This document shows positions 1-12,257 of a stretch of DNA of 64,000 nt, one piece after another. Source of the stretch: JAEUIV01 sp033763795 (GTDB lineage: Bacteria; Planctomycetota; Phycisphaerae; Phycisphaerales; UBA1924). The position numbers and the translations under genes were made by a program. The stretch spans positions 56,527 to 120,526 of the forward strand of contig JANRJV010000032.1 of NCBI GenBank assembly GCA_033763795.1. The letters run 5' to 3'. The stretch's first letter is position 1. Every line of letters starts with the position of its first letter. The notes below the pieces were generated by a model. The model had not been told where the DNA came from, ran no database searches, and saw only the letters and a list, made by a program, of their open reading frames with translations.

Positions 1-963
1 GTCCGCAACGCCACCGAGGCGGTCAACGGCGTGGTCCGCTCGCTCGAACTCGACGCGGGCGACCAGCTCCTCACCAACGACCACGAGTACAACGCCTGCA
101 ACAACGCCCTCCGCTTCGTCGCAGCGAGGGCCCGCGGCGGCCCCGCGAACGTCATCACCGCCCGCATCCCTTTCCCCATCACCAGCCCCGAACAGGCCAC
201 CGACGCCGTGCTCGCCGCCGTCACGCCGCGGACGAGGCTCGTGATGATCAGCCACGTCACGAGCCCGACGGCTCTCGTCTTCGACCTCGCGCCGCTCGTC
301 CGCGAGCTCGAAGAACGGGGCATCCCCGTCCTGGTCGACGGCGCCCACGCACCGGGCATGATCCCGCTGGACCTGCGCGCCCTCGGCGCGTCGTACTACG
401 TCGGCAACTGCCACAAGTGGCTGTGCGCGCCCAAAGGCGCCGGCTTCCTCTGGGTCCGCGACCCCGCCGCCCGCGCTCTGACCTTCCCCGCCTCCATCTC
501 GCACGGCCTCAACAGCCGCCGCCCAGACCGCGCCCGCTTCCGCGAGATGTTCGACTGGACCGGCACCTCGGACTTCTCCGCCTGGCTGAGCATCCCCGAA
601 GCCATCGCCACCATGGAGTCGCTCGCGCCCGGCGGCGGCGGCTGGCCCGCCATCATGCGCGACAACCGCCAGAAAACGCTCGCCGCCCGCCGGACCCTCT
701 GCCGCGCGCTGGAAGTCGAACCGCCCGCCCCCGAGTCGATGATCGGGTCGCTCGCGACCGTCCCCATCTGGCCCGCGCACTACCAGCCCGGGAACGAGGA
801 CCCCATGAAGCGCCGCATGGAGGAACTGGGCGTGCAGGCGCCCCTGATCACCTGGCCCGAGCAGCCCACACGCTGGATTCGCGTCTCGGCCCAGCTCTAC
901 AACGACGCCAGCCAGTACGAGTACTGCGCCGCCGTGCTCAAGATGCTGCGCGCTCAGAGTTGA
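1..963 (+). CDS. Class V aminotransferase (isopenicillin N epimerase-like), 5'-truncated
   Basis: The frame is open to the first base, so the start lies outside the window; 320 C-terminal residues are present. It is a PLP-dependent fold-type I enzyme of the class V aminotransferase / cysteine desulfurase group. The motif LVDGAHAPG carries the PLP-pyridine aspartate and GNCHKWL holds the lysine that forms the Schiff base (about residue 139 of the visible part). The segment after it (APKGAGFLWV) matches isopenicillin-N-epimerase-like proteins more than IscS or SufS. The substrate cannot be told from sequence. No downstream partner on the same strand is evident; the next genes run convergently. 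Confidence 0.85.
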   Translation, partial: VRNATEAVNGVVRSLELDAGDQLLTNDHEYNACNNALRFVAARARGGPANVITARIPFPITSPEQATDAVLAAVTPRTRLVMISHVTSPTALVFDLAPLVRELEERGIPVLVDGAHAPGMIPLDLRALGASYYVGNCHKWLCAPKGAGFLWVRDPAARALTFPASISHGLNSRRPDRARFREMFDWTGTSDFSAWLSIPEAIATMESLAPGGGGWPAIMRDNRQKTLAARRTLCRALEVEPPAPESMIGSLATVPIWPAHYQPGNEDPMKRRMEELGVQAPLITWPEQPTRWIRVSAQLYNDASQYEYCAAVLKMLRAQS

Positions 964-1023
964 CCCCGGCGCCCGGCGTCGATGCCCCGCCCCGCCTCCC
1001 GCGCGCCGTCCCATTCCCCACCA

Positions 1024-1060
1024 AAGAAAAACGCGGAACGGCTGGCCGGCCGTCCCGCGT
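1024..1060 (-). terminator. Rho-independent terminator of the 5'-nucleotidase gene
   Basis: Read on the minus strand, a GC-rich stem (ACGCGGGACGGC pairing imperfectly with GCCGTTCCGCGT) is followed immediately by TTTTTCTTT. It lies about 35 bases downstream of the stop codon of the leftward 5'-nucleotidase gene. The U-tract appears only on the minus-strand side, so it is oriented for that gene. Confidence 0.8.
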
Positions 1061-1094
1061 CGGATGTGCGCTCTGGCTTCCGCGCCGACGAGGC

Positions 1095-3101
1095 TCAGCG
1101 GCGGGAGTTGATCACTTCGATGAGGTCGCGCATGTCGACCGTGCCGTCGTAGTTCACGTCGCCCGTGCCCACGATGTCGGCGTTGGGCGCGTCGTAGTCG
1201 TAGGACTTGCCGAAGTTGCTGACGACCGGGCCGAAGCTCAGCGGCGTCGTCTGGCGGATGATCCGGCCCTGCCCGCCCACGGGGTAGTCGACCGAGCGGA
1301 TCGAGCCCGCCAGAAGCTGCACAATGTACTCATCCAGCGCCTGCTGATAGCTGAGGCCCAGGTTGATGAACGGACGCCCGCGGAAGGGGTACTGGTCGCC
1401 GCCGCGCGCGAGGAAGTCGATCGTCGCGACGTTGACGCTCGGCGCCCCGGGGACGACCGCCCCGTTGCGCACGAGGACCCGGCCGTCGTTCAGGATGACC
1501 TCACGCACGCGCGTCCCCGGGGTGAGCACCACGCCCGAGTTGTCGACGACCTGCGCGACGCCCGCCGCGTTCCACGTGAAGCGGAAGCCCGAGATCTGCG
1601 CGAAGCGCCCGTTGCCCGAGGCCCCGACGCGGCTCACCGCGTTCTCGAGGATCTCCTTGAACTGGGCCGCGGGAACGTTCGGGACCACCGACAGGAAGTT
1701 GGCAAAGGGCAGCACCTCGAAGGTGTTGAGCTCCGTGAAGTTGCCCGCGGGGATGATGCTGTTGTTGCGGATGCCGCCGCCGTTCTGGACAGCGACGTCG
1801 GCCACGGGCGCGTTGAACGCCGGGGCCAGGCGCTGCGCGCTATAGAGCAGCGCATCGGTCGCCAGGCTGCCCAGGTTGGTCTCGACGGAGCGGATTTCGG
1901 TCGTCCGGCCGTCGAGCCCGACATCGCTCGTCCCGATCACCGTGCTGGCCAGCCCCGCCACCGCCGCCGCCACGGGGTCGACCACCAGGCTCTGCAGCGT
2001 CGCGTCCGGGAGCACCGCGTCGGGCGCCACCGCCGAGACGCGCACCGGGCCCGACTCGGGCAGCACGCTCACAACGTTGCCCGCCGCGTCGAACCCGACG
2101 ATCAGCCGCCCGACGTAGCGGTAGTCGCCGCGCGTCGCCACGACGAACACCGTCTTGCCGTCGGCGTCGAGAGCCGTCCGCGGGTAGCCCGTCCCGGTCA
2201 GACCGGCGATCGCGCCCGTCGCCGAGTCGCCCGGCACCAGGAGGTCGCCCGCATCGGCCAGCAGCTCGCCGCCGCCGCCGCCAACCACCACGTCCACGCC
2301 CGAGAGCAGCGGGACCAGCGCGGCCTCGGAGGTCAGCCCCTGCAGGTGGCTGATCAGCACGATCTTGTCCACCGGGGGAACCATCGCCTGCAGCGCCGCC
2401 ACTTCCGCCTGAACCGCCGGCAGCACCGCGCCCACGATCACGTTGCGGGGAGTCGAGATGAAGGGCAGGTCGGTCGTCGTCGCGCCGATGATGCCGATCT
2501 TCTGCGAGCCGACCGTCACAACCGTCGACCGCGCGATCTTCCCGTCGTTCACCTGCGCCTGCAGCGCGGGCTCGTTCGTGAAGTTCAGGTTCGACGAGAG
2601 GAAGGGCACCGACGACGAGAAGCCCTGGACGAAGCTCGAGAACACGTCCGGGCCGAAGTCGAACTCGTGGTTCCCGATGCACGCGGCGTCGAACCCGATC
2701 AGGTCCATCGCGATCGAGTCGTAGTACGGAACGCCGTCCGTCAGGCTCGCGTTGAACTCGGGACCCGCAAGGAAGTTGTCGCCCGCGCTGACCATGATCG
2801 AGCCCTTCTCGACCGCGTCGGCGGGGAACACGCCCGACTGGGCCCGCAGCCCGTCGACCACCGTCTTGAAGCGGGCCACGCCGCCGAAGTTCGCCAGCTG
2901 GCCGGCGCCGGCGTTGATCAGCTGCGACTCGCCGTCGGCGTTGTGCAGGATGTGCAGCCAGAACACGACCGAGCCGTCGCTCTGGACCGCGGGGGTCACG
3001 CCCGAACGCCCGCTCGCAGCGGCGGGCTTCGCGAGCACGGGGGCGGCGGCCACTGCCAGCGCGCCGGAAATCGCCAGAATCGTCTTGCCAAGCATGGTCA
3101 T
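1095..3101 (-). CDS. Secreted 5'-nucleotidase / metallophosphoesterase with dockerin-like tail
   Basis: 668 aa. After a signal peptide (MTMLGKTILAISGALAVAAAP) comes a calcineurin-like metallophosphoesterase domain: NADGESQL near the N-terminus, SAGDNFLAGPEF, then GNHEFDFG, the classic GNHE metal-binding motif. A C-terminal 5'-nucleotidase domain follows, with the signature VAVQNGGGIRNN and, later, FLARGGDQYPF. Family members hydrolyse nucleotides outside the cytoplasm. The last 25 residues (GDVNYDGTVDMRDLIEVI) form one dockerin-like calcium-binding half-repeat. The start at 3101 or 3095 puts the signal peptide first and has GGAG upstream; a longer upstream frame has no support. Confidence 0.92.
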   Translation of the reverse strand: MTMLGKTILAISGALAVAAAPVLAKPAAASGRSGVTPAVQSDGSVVFWLHILHNADGESQLINAGAGQLANFGGVARFKTVVDGLRAQSGVFPADAVEKGSIMVSAGDNFLAGPEFNASLTDGVPYYDSIAMDLIGFDAACIGNHEFDFGPDVFSSFVQGFSSSVPFLSSNLNFTNEPALQAQVNDGKIARSTVVTVGSQKIGIIGATTTDLPFISTPRNVIVGAVLPAVQAEVAALQAMVPPVDKIVLISHLQGLTSEAALVPLLSGVDVVVGGGGGELLADAGDLLVPGDSATGAIAGLTGTGYPRTALDADGKTVFVVATRGDYRYVGRLIVGFDAAGNVVSVLPESGPVRVSAVAPDAVLPDATLQSLVVDPVAAAVAGLASTVIGTSDVGLDGRTTEIRSVETNLGSLATDALLYSAQRLAPAFNAPVADVAVQNGGGIRNNSIIPAGNFTELNTFEVLPFANFLSVVPNVPAAQFKEILENAVSRVGASGNGRFAQISGFRFTWNAAGVAQVVDNSGVVLTPGTRVREVILNDGRVLVRNGAVVPGAPSVNVATIDFLARGGDQYPFRGRPFINLGLSYQQALDEYIVQLLAGSIRSVDYPVGGQGRIIRQTTPLSFGPVVSNFGKSYDYDAPNADIVGTGDVNYDGTVDMRDLIEVINSRR

Positions 3102-3203
3102 CACTCTGTTCTCCGCAAGTGGAGCGTGAATCTGTGTGGTGAGCGCGGCTCCGGGCCGCGACGCAAACTGCCCGATCACTTCAATCCATTCACGACGCGC
3201 CGC

Positions 3204-3983
3204 TCAGGACCGGCGACGACGCGCGACCGCCAGCAGGCCGGCGACGCCCAGCGCCGCGGCCCCGGGCCCGGGTACCACCGCGATGCCGCTGAAGCCCGGC
3301 ACGCCGTGCGCACCGATGAAGGTCGCCGCCCCGGTGAGAGCGTTCACGCCGTAGAGCGTGCCGCCGTCGGTCAGGAACAGCGAAGCGCTGTCCGGGTCGA
3401 ACGCCAGGCCGCCCACCGCCGCGGCGCTGCCGACGCCCGTCAGCCCCACCGTCGACGCCGCGCCGGAAGCCACGTCGATCGACACCAGCGAGTCCTCGCC
3501 CGCGCCGTTCTTCGAGTAGCCCAGCAGGCGCCCCGAGCCGTCGAACGCCAGCCCCGACACGTCATCCGCCAGCGCCCCCAGGGGACCGACCGCGGTGTAC
3601 GCGCCGGAAGTGATCGCCACCCGGCCCAGCTCGCCGCCGTTCACCACGAACGCCGAGCTCCCGCCCGCGAACGCGATGTCGCCCTCGGGCAGCGTCAGGT
3701 TCTGCACGCCGAACAGCGTCGCGGCCCCGCTGTTCACGTCCAGCTTGTAGAGGTCACCCGCCGTCGTGTGCGCCCAGAGCGTCGAGCCGTCGAACGTGAT
3801 CCCGTTGATCTGGCGCAGGCCCGTCGAACCGACGAGGCTCGCCGCGCCGGTCGACGCGTCGATCCGGTACAGGCTCATCGTCCCAAACGTGCTGTACGTC
3901 GCCACGCCGAAGATCACGCCGGCGTCAGCCGCACCGGCCACCGCGCCGACTCCGACAACCAAGGCAGCAATCGCGTGCTTCAT
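3204..3983 (-). CDS. Secreted beta-propeller-like protein with PEP-CTERM-type sorting tail
   Basis: 259 aa. A signal peptide (MKHAIAALVVGVGAVAGAADA) leads a domain of repeated blades with the pattern LYRIDASTGAA, LYKLDVNSGAA, LVSIDVASGAA and LYGVNALTGAA. These resemble six- or seven-bladed propeller repeats seen in DUF4394/NHL-like secreted proteins. The C-terminus is VVPGPGAAALGVAGLLAVARRRRS: a PxP/PGP motif, one hydrophobic helix and a basic end, the layout of PEP-CTERM signals read by exosortase. GGAGGAGAC just upstream fixes the start. No enzymatic residues are recognisable; it is probably a surface or matrix protein. Confidence 0.8.
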   Translation of the reverse strand: MKHAIAALVVGVGAVAGAADAGVIFGVATYSTFGTMSLYRIDASTGAASLVGSTGLRQINGITFDGSTLWAHTTAGDLYKLDVNSGAATLFGVQNLTLPEGDIAFAGGSSAFVVNGGELGRVAITSGAYTAVGPLGALADDVSGLAFDGSGRLLGYSKNGAGEDSLVSIDVASGAASTVGLTGVGSAAAVGGLAFDPDSASLFLTDGGTLYGVNALTGAATFIGAHGVPGFSGIAVVPGPGAAALGVAGLLAVARRRRS

Positions 3984-4438
3984 CTGTCTCCTCCAAGTTG
4001 TGGAACAACGGTCTCTCAACACCCACACGCCCGGCAAGGTCGAGCGAGCGCCCCTGCGCGATCCCACCCGGCCAAGCGCGGCGAGAGACTACCCCTTCGA
4101 CTTATGTCGCACGCCACCCCGCGCGCAAGGAACGCGCTTTATTCATGTAAGCATCGCGCTTGGAAGCTCCTCGCTCGTCATAGACATTGCGTCCCTCACC
4201 CGGGTCCCCGCAGGTTCACGACCATCACAGCAGCGCCCCCCCGACCCCGCCCCGCCGCGCGGCTCATCGCGCCCGGATCTCCTGCGACTTGCCGCCGGAT
4301 GTGACTCTCGAGCGGGCCCGCAGCCCCCCGACCGGGCACTCCGCGAGCCCGAATCGGCGTTTGTCCGGTTCCGCCGGACCCCACCCATTGCCTACCATGC
4401 CCGCGAGAATGGGCGTGCGTTCCACGAGCGACAATCCG
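3984..4438. other. Divergent intergenic region
   Basis: About 450 bases separate two divergently transcribed genes. An AT-richer patch lies near 4095-4190 (GACTTATGTCGC, GCTTTATTCATGTAAGC, CATAGACATTGCG), where promoters for both directions would be expected. No confident -35/-10 pair, RNA gene or protein gene was identified. Long frames here are open because of base composition. Confidence 0.4.
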
Positions 4439-5431
4439 ATGCGCGCGCACTACGCCGGTCGGCGTGTCTGCGTCACCGGCGGGGCCGGCTTCATAGGCAG
4501 CCACCTGGCAGAGGCGCTCCTGCTGCTCGGCGCCGACGTCGTCCTTCTCGATGACCTCTCCGCCTCGGACGGGGCCCACGCCGCCGCGCTGGTCGAGAGC
4601 TACCCCAGGATGGCCCGGCTGGTCTTCGGCTCCATCCTCGACCCCGCCGCGCTCCGCGAAGCGCTCACGGGCGTCGACACGGTCTTCCATCTCGCCGCGA
4701 TGAACTCGGTCCCCCGATCGATCGCCGAGCCCGAGCGCACCTTTGAAGTGAACGCCGTGGGCACCGTTCGCATTGTTGAAGAGTGCCGCCGCCGCGGCGC
4801 GCGCCGGATCGTCTACGCCGCCTCCAGCAGCGCCTACGGCGACGGGCCCGAGATGCCCAAGGTCGAAGGCCTGCTCCCCCGCCCGCAGTCGCCCTACGCC
4901 TCCAGCAAGCTCGCCGGCGAATCCGTCCTGCGCGCCTGGGCCCACAGCTACGGGCTCTCCGCCGTCAGCCTGCGCTACTTCAACGTCTTCGGCCCCCGCC
5001 AGTCCGCCGACAACGCCTACGCCGCCGTCGTCGCCGCCTTCCTTGCAAAGCTCCACGCCGGGGAACACCCCGCGATCTTCGGCGACGGCTCCGCCTCCCG
5101 CGATTTCACCCCCGTCGCCAACGTCGTGCAGGCGACGCTGCTCGCCGGCGCCTCCCCCAAGGATCTCAAGGGCGAAGTCGTCAACGTCGGCACGGGCCGT
5201 CGCACAACCGTCGTCGAACTGGCCCATCTCCTGGCCAGGCTCGCCGGCCGACCGGACCTCACGCCCGTCTTCCGCGATCCCCGACCGGGCGACGTCGCTC
5301 ACTCTCTCGCGGACATCTCCCTTGCACATGCCCTGCTCGGTTACGATCCTGTAAAGAGCCTGGAAGACGGCCTCGCCGACACCGCCGCCTGGTTCGCCCG
5401 CTCATCCCGGGAGCCGCTCGCAACCAAGTGA
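4439..5431 (+). CDS. NAD-dependent sugar epimerase/dehydratase (UDP-glucose 4-epimerase type)
   Basis: 330 aa, an extended short-chain dehydrogenase. GGAGFIGSH near the N-terminus is the NAD-binding Rossmann glycine motif, VFHLAAMNSVPRS matches the second conserved block, and YASSK is the catalytic Tyr-x-x-x-Lys with the upstream serines (AASSSAYG). RYFNVFGPRQ and DGSASRDFTPVANV are typical of UDP-hexose or UDP-HexNAc 4-epimerases of the WbpP/GalE kind that supply sugars for surface polysaccharide. The chosen ATG gives the usual short lead before the Rossmann motif; ATGs at 4397 and 4409 are in frame. No glycosyltransferase neighbours help fix the substrate. Confidence 0.85.
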   Translation: MRAHYAGRRVCVTGGAGFIGSHLAEALLLLGADVVLLDDLSASDGAHAAALVESYPRMARLVFGSILDPAALREALTGVDTVFHLAAMNSVPRSIAEPERTFEVNAVGTVRIVEECRRRGARRIVYAASSSAYGDGPEMPKVEGLLPRPQSPYASSKLAGESVLRAWAHSYGLSAVSLRYFNVFGPRQSADNAYAAVVAAFLAKLHAGEHPAIFGDGSASRDFTPVANVVQATLLAGASPKDLKGEVVNVGTGRRTTVVELAHLLARLAGRPDLTPVFRDPRPGDVAHSLADISLAHALLGYDPVKSLEDGLADTAAWFARSSREPLATK

Positions 5432-5572
5432 CTCCCCGCAGGTCGGCGTCGATCGCCCCCCCGGCCCCCGGCCGCCCGGCGGGATTGTTCCGCGTGCGGC
5501 GTCCGTGTAGTGTGAGTGGCTCGCCGCGCCGCCCAGAGGTCCGCGGTCCACAGCGACGAAAGGGAATCAACG

Positions 5573-5944
5573 ATGGTCGACCGCGCCCCGGTCAATCCCA
5601 GTTCTTCAGGCGACGCCATGCTCTTCCGGGCCTTCCTTCCCGGGCTCGTCGTGGGCATCATCATCGGATCGTTCATGGGGCTCTACGTCGGCGCACGGGG
5701 CGGAGCCGTCCGCCTGCCCGAGACGCCGCAGTCGGCCGCCGCCGCGCCCACCCCCGAGCAGCGGGAGATCGAGCGCCAGCTCGAGCCCGAGCACGCCGCC
5801 GCCAACCAACCCGCCGAAAACCCCCAGGGCGCTGCGCCCGAGCAGCCCACCGAAACCCCGGCCGCTCCCACCAATCCCGAAAACTCCGGCGAACCGGCCC
5901 CCGCCCAGCCGCCGTCGGGCGAACCGGCCAAGCCCCAGGGCTGA
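5573..5944 (+). CDS. Small single-pass membrane protein with Pro/Ala/Glu-rich tail
   Basis: 123 aa, function not recognised. Residues 13-38 (LFRAFLPGLVVGIIIGSFMGLYVGA) form one transmembrane helix. The remaining ~80 residues are low complexity, rich in Pro, Ala, Glu and Gln (PAENPQGAAPEQPTETPAA), and probably extend into the periplasm. GAAAGGGA upstream supports this start. It sits 78 bases ahead of the BatA-like gene on the same strand and may belong to the same transcript. Confidence 0.6.
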   Translation: MVDRAPVNPSSSGDAMLFRAFLPGLVVGIIIGSFMGLYVGARGGAVRLPETPQSAAAAPTPEQREIERQLEPEHAAANQPAENPQGAAPEQPTETPAAPTNPENSGEPAPAQPPSGEPAKPQG

Positions 5945-6022
5945 GCGCCGCCTCACGTCCCGGCTGCCGCACGCACGCCGCGCCTCACGGAACGCTCCGA
6001 ACACTGACCGATACAACTCGGC

Positions 6023-7975
6023 ATGCCCCCGCCCTTCAGCATGCACCTCGCCCAGCCCTGGTGGCTCGCGGCGGGAGTCGCGGCGGCCGGCGCGGTCGTC
6101 CTCATCCACCTTCTCGCTGGGCGGCGCCAGCAGCACATCTTCTATCCCGCCGCGCTTCTGCTGCACGACAGCGCCCGCGCCGCCGCCCGGGGCCGCCGAC
6201 CCCTGCAGCTTCTCACGCTGCTCATCCGCTCCCTCGCGCTCATGTGCGTCGGCCTGATGCTCGCCCGCCCCGACGCGGCCCTGCCCGAATCACTCTCGCA
6301 CGCACCGCGCGTCCCGAGCACCGCGCCGGGAACCGACCTCGTCATCGTGCTCGACGTGTCGGCGTCGATGTCGCGCGTGAGCGCGACCGGCGCCACGCTC
6401 GACAACGAAGCCCGGGCCGCCGCCCGCGCCGCCCTTGACGCGCTCGTCCCGGGGACCGACCGCGCCGCGCTGATCCTCGCCGGCCGCACCCCGCGCGACG
6501 TCGCAACCCTCTCCTTCGATCTCGACGCCGCACGACGCGAACTCCGCGAAGCCCGCACCACGCTCGAAAGCGCCGACGGCCCGGCCGCCCTCCGCCTCGC
6601 CGAGCGCATCCTCTTCCGCGCCCGCCACGCCCCCGGCGCCCGGCCCGCACGCACGCCCCGCATCATCCTCTGCACCGACGGCCAGGCGCCCCAGTGGAAC
6701 GACGCCCTCGCCGCCGCAGCCGAGATCCCTGTCCACCCGGCGCTCGTCGCGCCCGGCCCCGGCGCCACGCCGCCCCTCATCCTCGAGCGCGTCAGCGCGC
6801 CGCGCGCCGGCCCGCGCCCCGCCGTGCGCGCTCTCGTGCGCAACCCCGGACCGTCCGCCGCGCCGGTCCTGCTCCGCGCCTCATCCGCCGGATCCGTCTG
6901 GCCACCCGCCGGCGACGTCATCGCCCCGGGCCTTCGCTCGACCATCCACCTCGAAGGACCCGCGGCAGACGACCCCGTCGTCCGCGTGTGGATCGAATCC
7001 GACGGCCCGCTCTGGATGCGCGAGCGTCACGCCCTCGCCCCCGCCTCGCCCGCCGCGCGGACGCTGCTCGTCGCCCCGCCGACCTCGGCCCTCGCCGCGT
7101 CCGCCGCTCATGCGCTCCGCGCCGCGCGCCCCGAATCCCCCGTCGAGCGCGTCACGCCGGGCGTCGCCCGCTCCGCTCTCCTTTCCGATGCGGAGCTCGC
7201 CGTGTTCGTCGATGCCGACCCGCTCGACGACGAGGCCCTTCGTGCGCTCCGCGCCCTGCGCGACAGGGGCGGCGCCGTCCTCCGCCTCTCCTCCGAGGTC
7301 GCGCCCGACCCCCGCGCCGCGCACGCGCTGCGCCTGCCCGACTCCGGCGCCGCGGCTCTCTCGCCCGGCTCGACTCCCGAATCGCTGACCGCCGCCGTCC
7401 AACACGCCGATCGCGCCGGTCCGGCGCTGATGCTCCGCATGGAGCCGGGCCCGGAGGCCCGATCGTTCGCCGCGGGCCCGGTCTTCGCCGCGCTCCTGGG
7501 CCGCGTGCTCGATGCGCTCGTTCCTCCCGACCGCGCCGTCGCCGCGCCGCACGCCCACGCCGTCGGCGCGCCCATCACGCAGCACGCGCTGACCGAGCAG
7601 TTCATCGAACCGCTCACCGACAACCTTGGCCGGCCCGCTCGGCTCGACCGATCCGCCGCCGGCCCCCCCACCATCACGCTCGAACCCCTCGACGCCCCGG
7701 GCGTGCTCGTCGTGCGCGACGCCGCCGGCGCCGTCGTGGCCCGCGCCATCGTCGACGTCGATCCCGCCGAGCTCGACCCGGACGTGGCGCCCCGGCTGTC
7801 CGCGCCCGCCCCATCAGCGCTCAACGCCGCCGCCATCGGCCCCGACTCGCGCCCCCGCCGCACCGACCTCTGGCACGCAGCCGCCCTCCTCGCCCTCATC
7901 CTGCTCACCTGCGAAGCGGCCCTCCTCTCCCGCCGCACCGCGCGCCCCGCCCCACCCGCGCGAGGCAACCGATGA
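6023..7975 (+). CDS. BatA-like membrane protein with von Willebrand A domain
   Basis: 650 aa. Residues 1-80 match the N-terminal module of the BatA/aerotolerance family: two membrane helices around LIHLLAGRRQQHIFYPAA and RSLALMCVGLMLARP. A VWA domain follows with the MIDAS motif DVSAS at residue 111 and CTDG further on. A long periplasmic region leads to a final membrane helix (LWHAAALLALILLTCEAAL). Planctomycetes commonly encode this next to MoxR ATPase and DUF58 genes; neither is in the window. The stop overlaps the next start as ATGA, so translation is probably coupled. Confidence 0.8.
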   Translation: MPPPFSMHLAQPWWLAAGVAAAGAVVLIHLLAGRRQQHIFYPAALLLHDSARAAARGRRPLQLLTLLIRSLALMCVGLMLARPDAALPESLSHAPRVPSTAPGTDLVIVLDVSASMSRVSATGATLDNEARAAARAALDALVPGTDRAALILAGRTPRDVATLSFDLDAARRELREARTTLESADGPAALRLAERILFRARHAPGARPARTPRIILCTDGQAPQWNDALAAAAEIPVHPALVAPGPGATPPLILERVSAPRAGPRPAVRALVRNPGPSAAPVLLRASSAGSVWPPAGDVIAPGLRSTIHLEGPAADDPVVRVWIESDGPLWMRERHALAPASPAARTLLVAPPTSALAASAAHALRAARPESPVERVTPGVARSALLSDAELAVFVDADPLDDEALRALRALRDRGGAVLRLSSEVAPDPRAAHALRLPDSGAAALSPGSTPESLTAAVQHADRAGPALMLRMEPGPEARSFAAGPVFAALLGRVLDALVPPDRAVAAPHAHAVGAPITQHALTEQFIEPLTDNLGRPARLDRSAAGPPTITLEPLDAPGVLVVRDAAGAVVARAIVDVDPAELDPDVAPRLSAPAPSALNAAAIGPDSRPRRTDLWHAAALLALILLTCEAALLSRRTARPAPPARGNR

Positions 7976-10097
7976 TCAGCCAGCTGCAATGGACCGGCGC
8001 TTGGCCCTTCGTCCTCCCCATCGCGCTCGTCGCGGCGGGCCTTGCCGTCCGCTCCGCAATCGGCGCCGCCTCCGCTCTCCCGCGCTGCATCGTTCTCATC
8101 CGCCTCGTTCCGCTCGCGGCCCTGGGCGTCGCCGCCGCCGGACCGGGCCTCTGGCAGGCGCGCCCCGAGCCCGCGCGACCCTCGCTCGCGCTCGTCGTCG
8201 ACACGTCCCGCTCCATGCAGCACCGCGACGCGCGCGACGAGCAGGAAGGTTGCTCGCGCCTTGAAGCCGCCCTCAACGACTGGCTCGCCCCCGCCGCGCT
8301 CACCGCCCTCTCCCGCACCGCGCGCCTCTCGTTCGTCTCCTTCGCGGATCGCGCCGCACCCTTCGACCCCGCCGACGCGCCCGCCCTCCGGCCCGTCGGC
8401 TCGCGCACCTCGCTCGCCGCGGGACTCGACGCCGCACTCGACCAGCCAGGCATCACGGACCTCCTCCTCATCTCCGACGGCCGCGACACCTCCGCCGACA
8501 TCGGCCCGGGCCCCGACGCCGCCTCCCTCGCTCGCCGCGCCCGCGCCGCGGGCGTGCGCATCCACGTCGCCCCCGTGGGCGACGACGCAGCCGCGCCCGA
8601 CATCTCCGTCTCGCTCCGCGCCGAGCCCGACTTCACCTCCGCCGACGAGCCCGCACGCCTCATCGCAAGCCTCCACGCCCGCGGCTACTCGCGAATCGCC
8701 CTCCCTCTCACGCTCGAGCGCCTCGACCCCGACGGACCCGTCGAGATCGCCCGCGCCGACGCCGTCGACGCCGAGCACACCTTCCAGGTGCTCCCCGTGG
8801 CCCGGCCCGCGCCGGGCGAAGTGCGCACCGAGGTGTACCGCGTCCGCGCCGCCGCGCCCCCGGGCAGCTCCGACTCCGCCGCAGCCGCGGCCCACGCGCT
8901 TCTCCGCGTCACAGCCCCGCGCATGCGCACGCTCATGCTCGTCGCCGCCCCGTCGTGGGACTCGCGCGCCGCGATCGAAGCCCTCGCCGGCGAGCCCGAC
9001 TGCACCACCATCGTCGTGCACGCCCTGGGTTCCGCCCGCGCCGCCGCGCTCGCCCCGCGCTTCCGCACCACCCGCCTCGTCCCCGTCGGCCCGCCGCCCG
9101 CGTCGCGCGTCGATGAACCCGCTCCCCCCGCGCCCACCGAGTTGGCGCACGCGGACCTCGTCGTCCTCTCCCCCGGCGCCGGCGCGTTGCTCGACGAGCT
9201 CGCCGTCGACCCCTCGTCGCTCGCCGCGCCACGCCTGCTCCTGCCCGGCGCGCCCGCGTCATCCGTCGAGCTACCGCCCGGCACGGCCGTCGTCCGCGCC
9301 TCCGACGGCGCGCTCATCGCGCGCCTTGACGAGCCCGCGCTCGTCGAAACCCTCCCGGACGACGCCGCGGCCGCGCCGCTCGCCTTCGCCGAGACGCCAT
9401 GGGGCGATCGGCTGCCCGCCGTTGTCGAGCAGCTCGGCTCGTCCGCCCGCGAAACCCGCCTGCTCATCGCCGACCTCTGGCGCCAGCCGCGCGACGCCCG
9501 CGCCGCGCTCCTCATCTGGGCCGACCGCGCCGCCGCCTCGGGCGCACAGACCCCGCCCGGCCTCACAGCCTGGCTCACCGCCGACCCCGCCATCGCCGCC
9601 CCCGATCAGCCCGTCTCGCTCACGCTCGTCGAGCACGCCGCGTCCGCGCCGGACCTCGCTCCCCGCGCCGTCACGCACACCCCGCCCCGCGGCGCCCCCC
9701 GACAGATCACCCTCGAACCCCCCACCCTCGGCGCACGCGCCTTCACCGCGATCCTCCGCGCCGCCGAACCGGGAGTGCACCGCCTCCACGCCACGCTCAC
9801 CGATCCCGACAACTCATCGCGCCTCGTCGAGACCGCGTTCATCATCGCCCCCCGCGACCCCGAGGCCTTCAACACCTCAGCCCATCCCGCCCTGCTGCAC
9901 GCACTCGCCGATGCGACCGGCGGCCGCGTCCTCACGCCCGGCTCCGCCCTCCAGTTCGCCCAGACCCTCGCCCGCGAGCACATCGCGGCCCGCGGCGCGC
10001 CGCAGTTCCACTCGCCCCTCCTCCGACCCGAGCTCTTCGCGCTCATCGTCGCGCCCCTTCTGCTCGAATGGACCCTCCGCCGGAGATTCGTGGGCAC

Positions 10098-10101
<4 letters not shown>
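7972..10101 (+). CDS. VWA-domain membrane protein with glutamine-amidotransferase-like region
   Basis: 709 aa. It has an N-terminal membrane segment (WPFVLPIALVAAGLAV) and a second helix (LVPLAALGVAAAGPGLW). The VWA domain carries DTSRS as its MIDAS motif at residue 77 and ISDGRD later. Around residues 320-430 a Rossmann-like stretch (MLVAAPSWDSRAAIEAL, then ADLVVLSPGAGALL) matches the position of the GATase1-like domain in the second protein of these operons. A C-terminal helix (LFALIVAPLLLEWTLRRRF) anchors it. It overlaps both neighbours by ATGA. The operon's role in planctomycetes is not established; related systems act in envelope integrity or metal-dependent assembly. Confidence 0.72.

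Positions 10102-12253
<2,152 letters not shown>

Positions 12254-12257
<4 letters not shown>

Noticed and set aside
417..4304. 1295-codon frame across the first 4 kb on the + strand
   Set aside because: It crosses a clear minus-strand 5'-nucleotidase and a PEP-CTERM-like gene and is rich in Arg and Pro, as expected of a GC-rich shadow frame.
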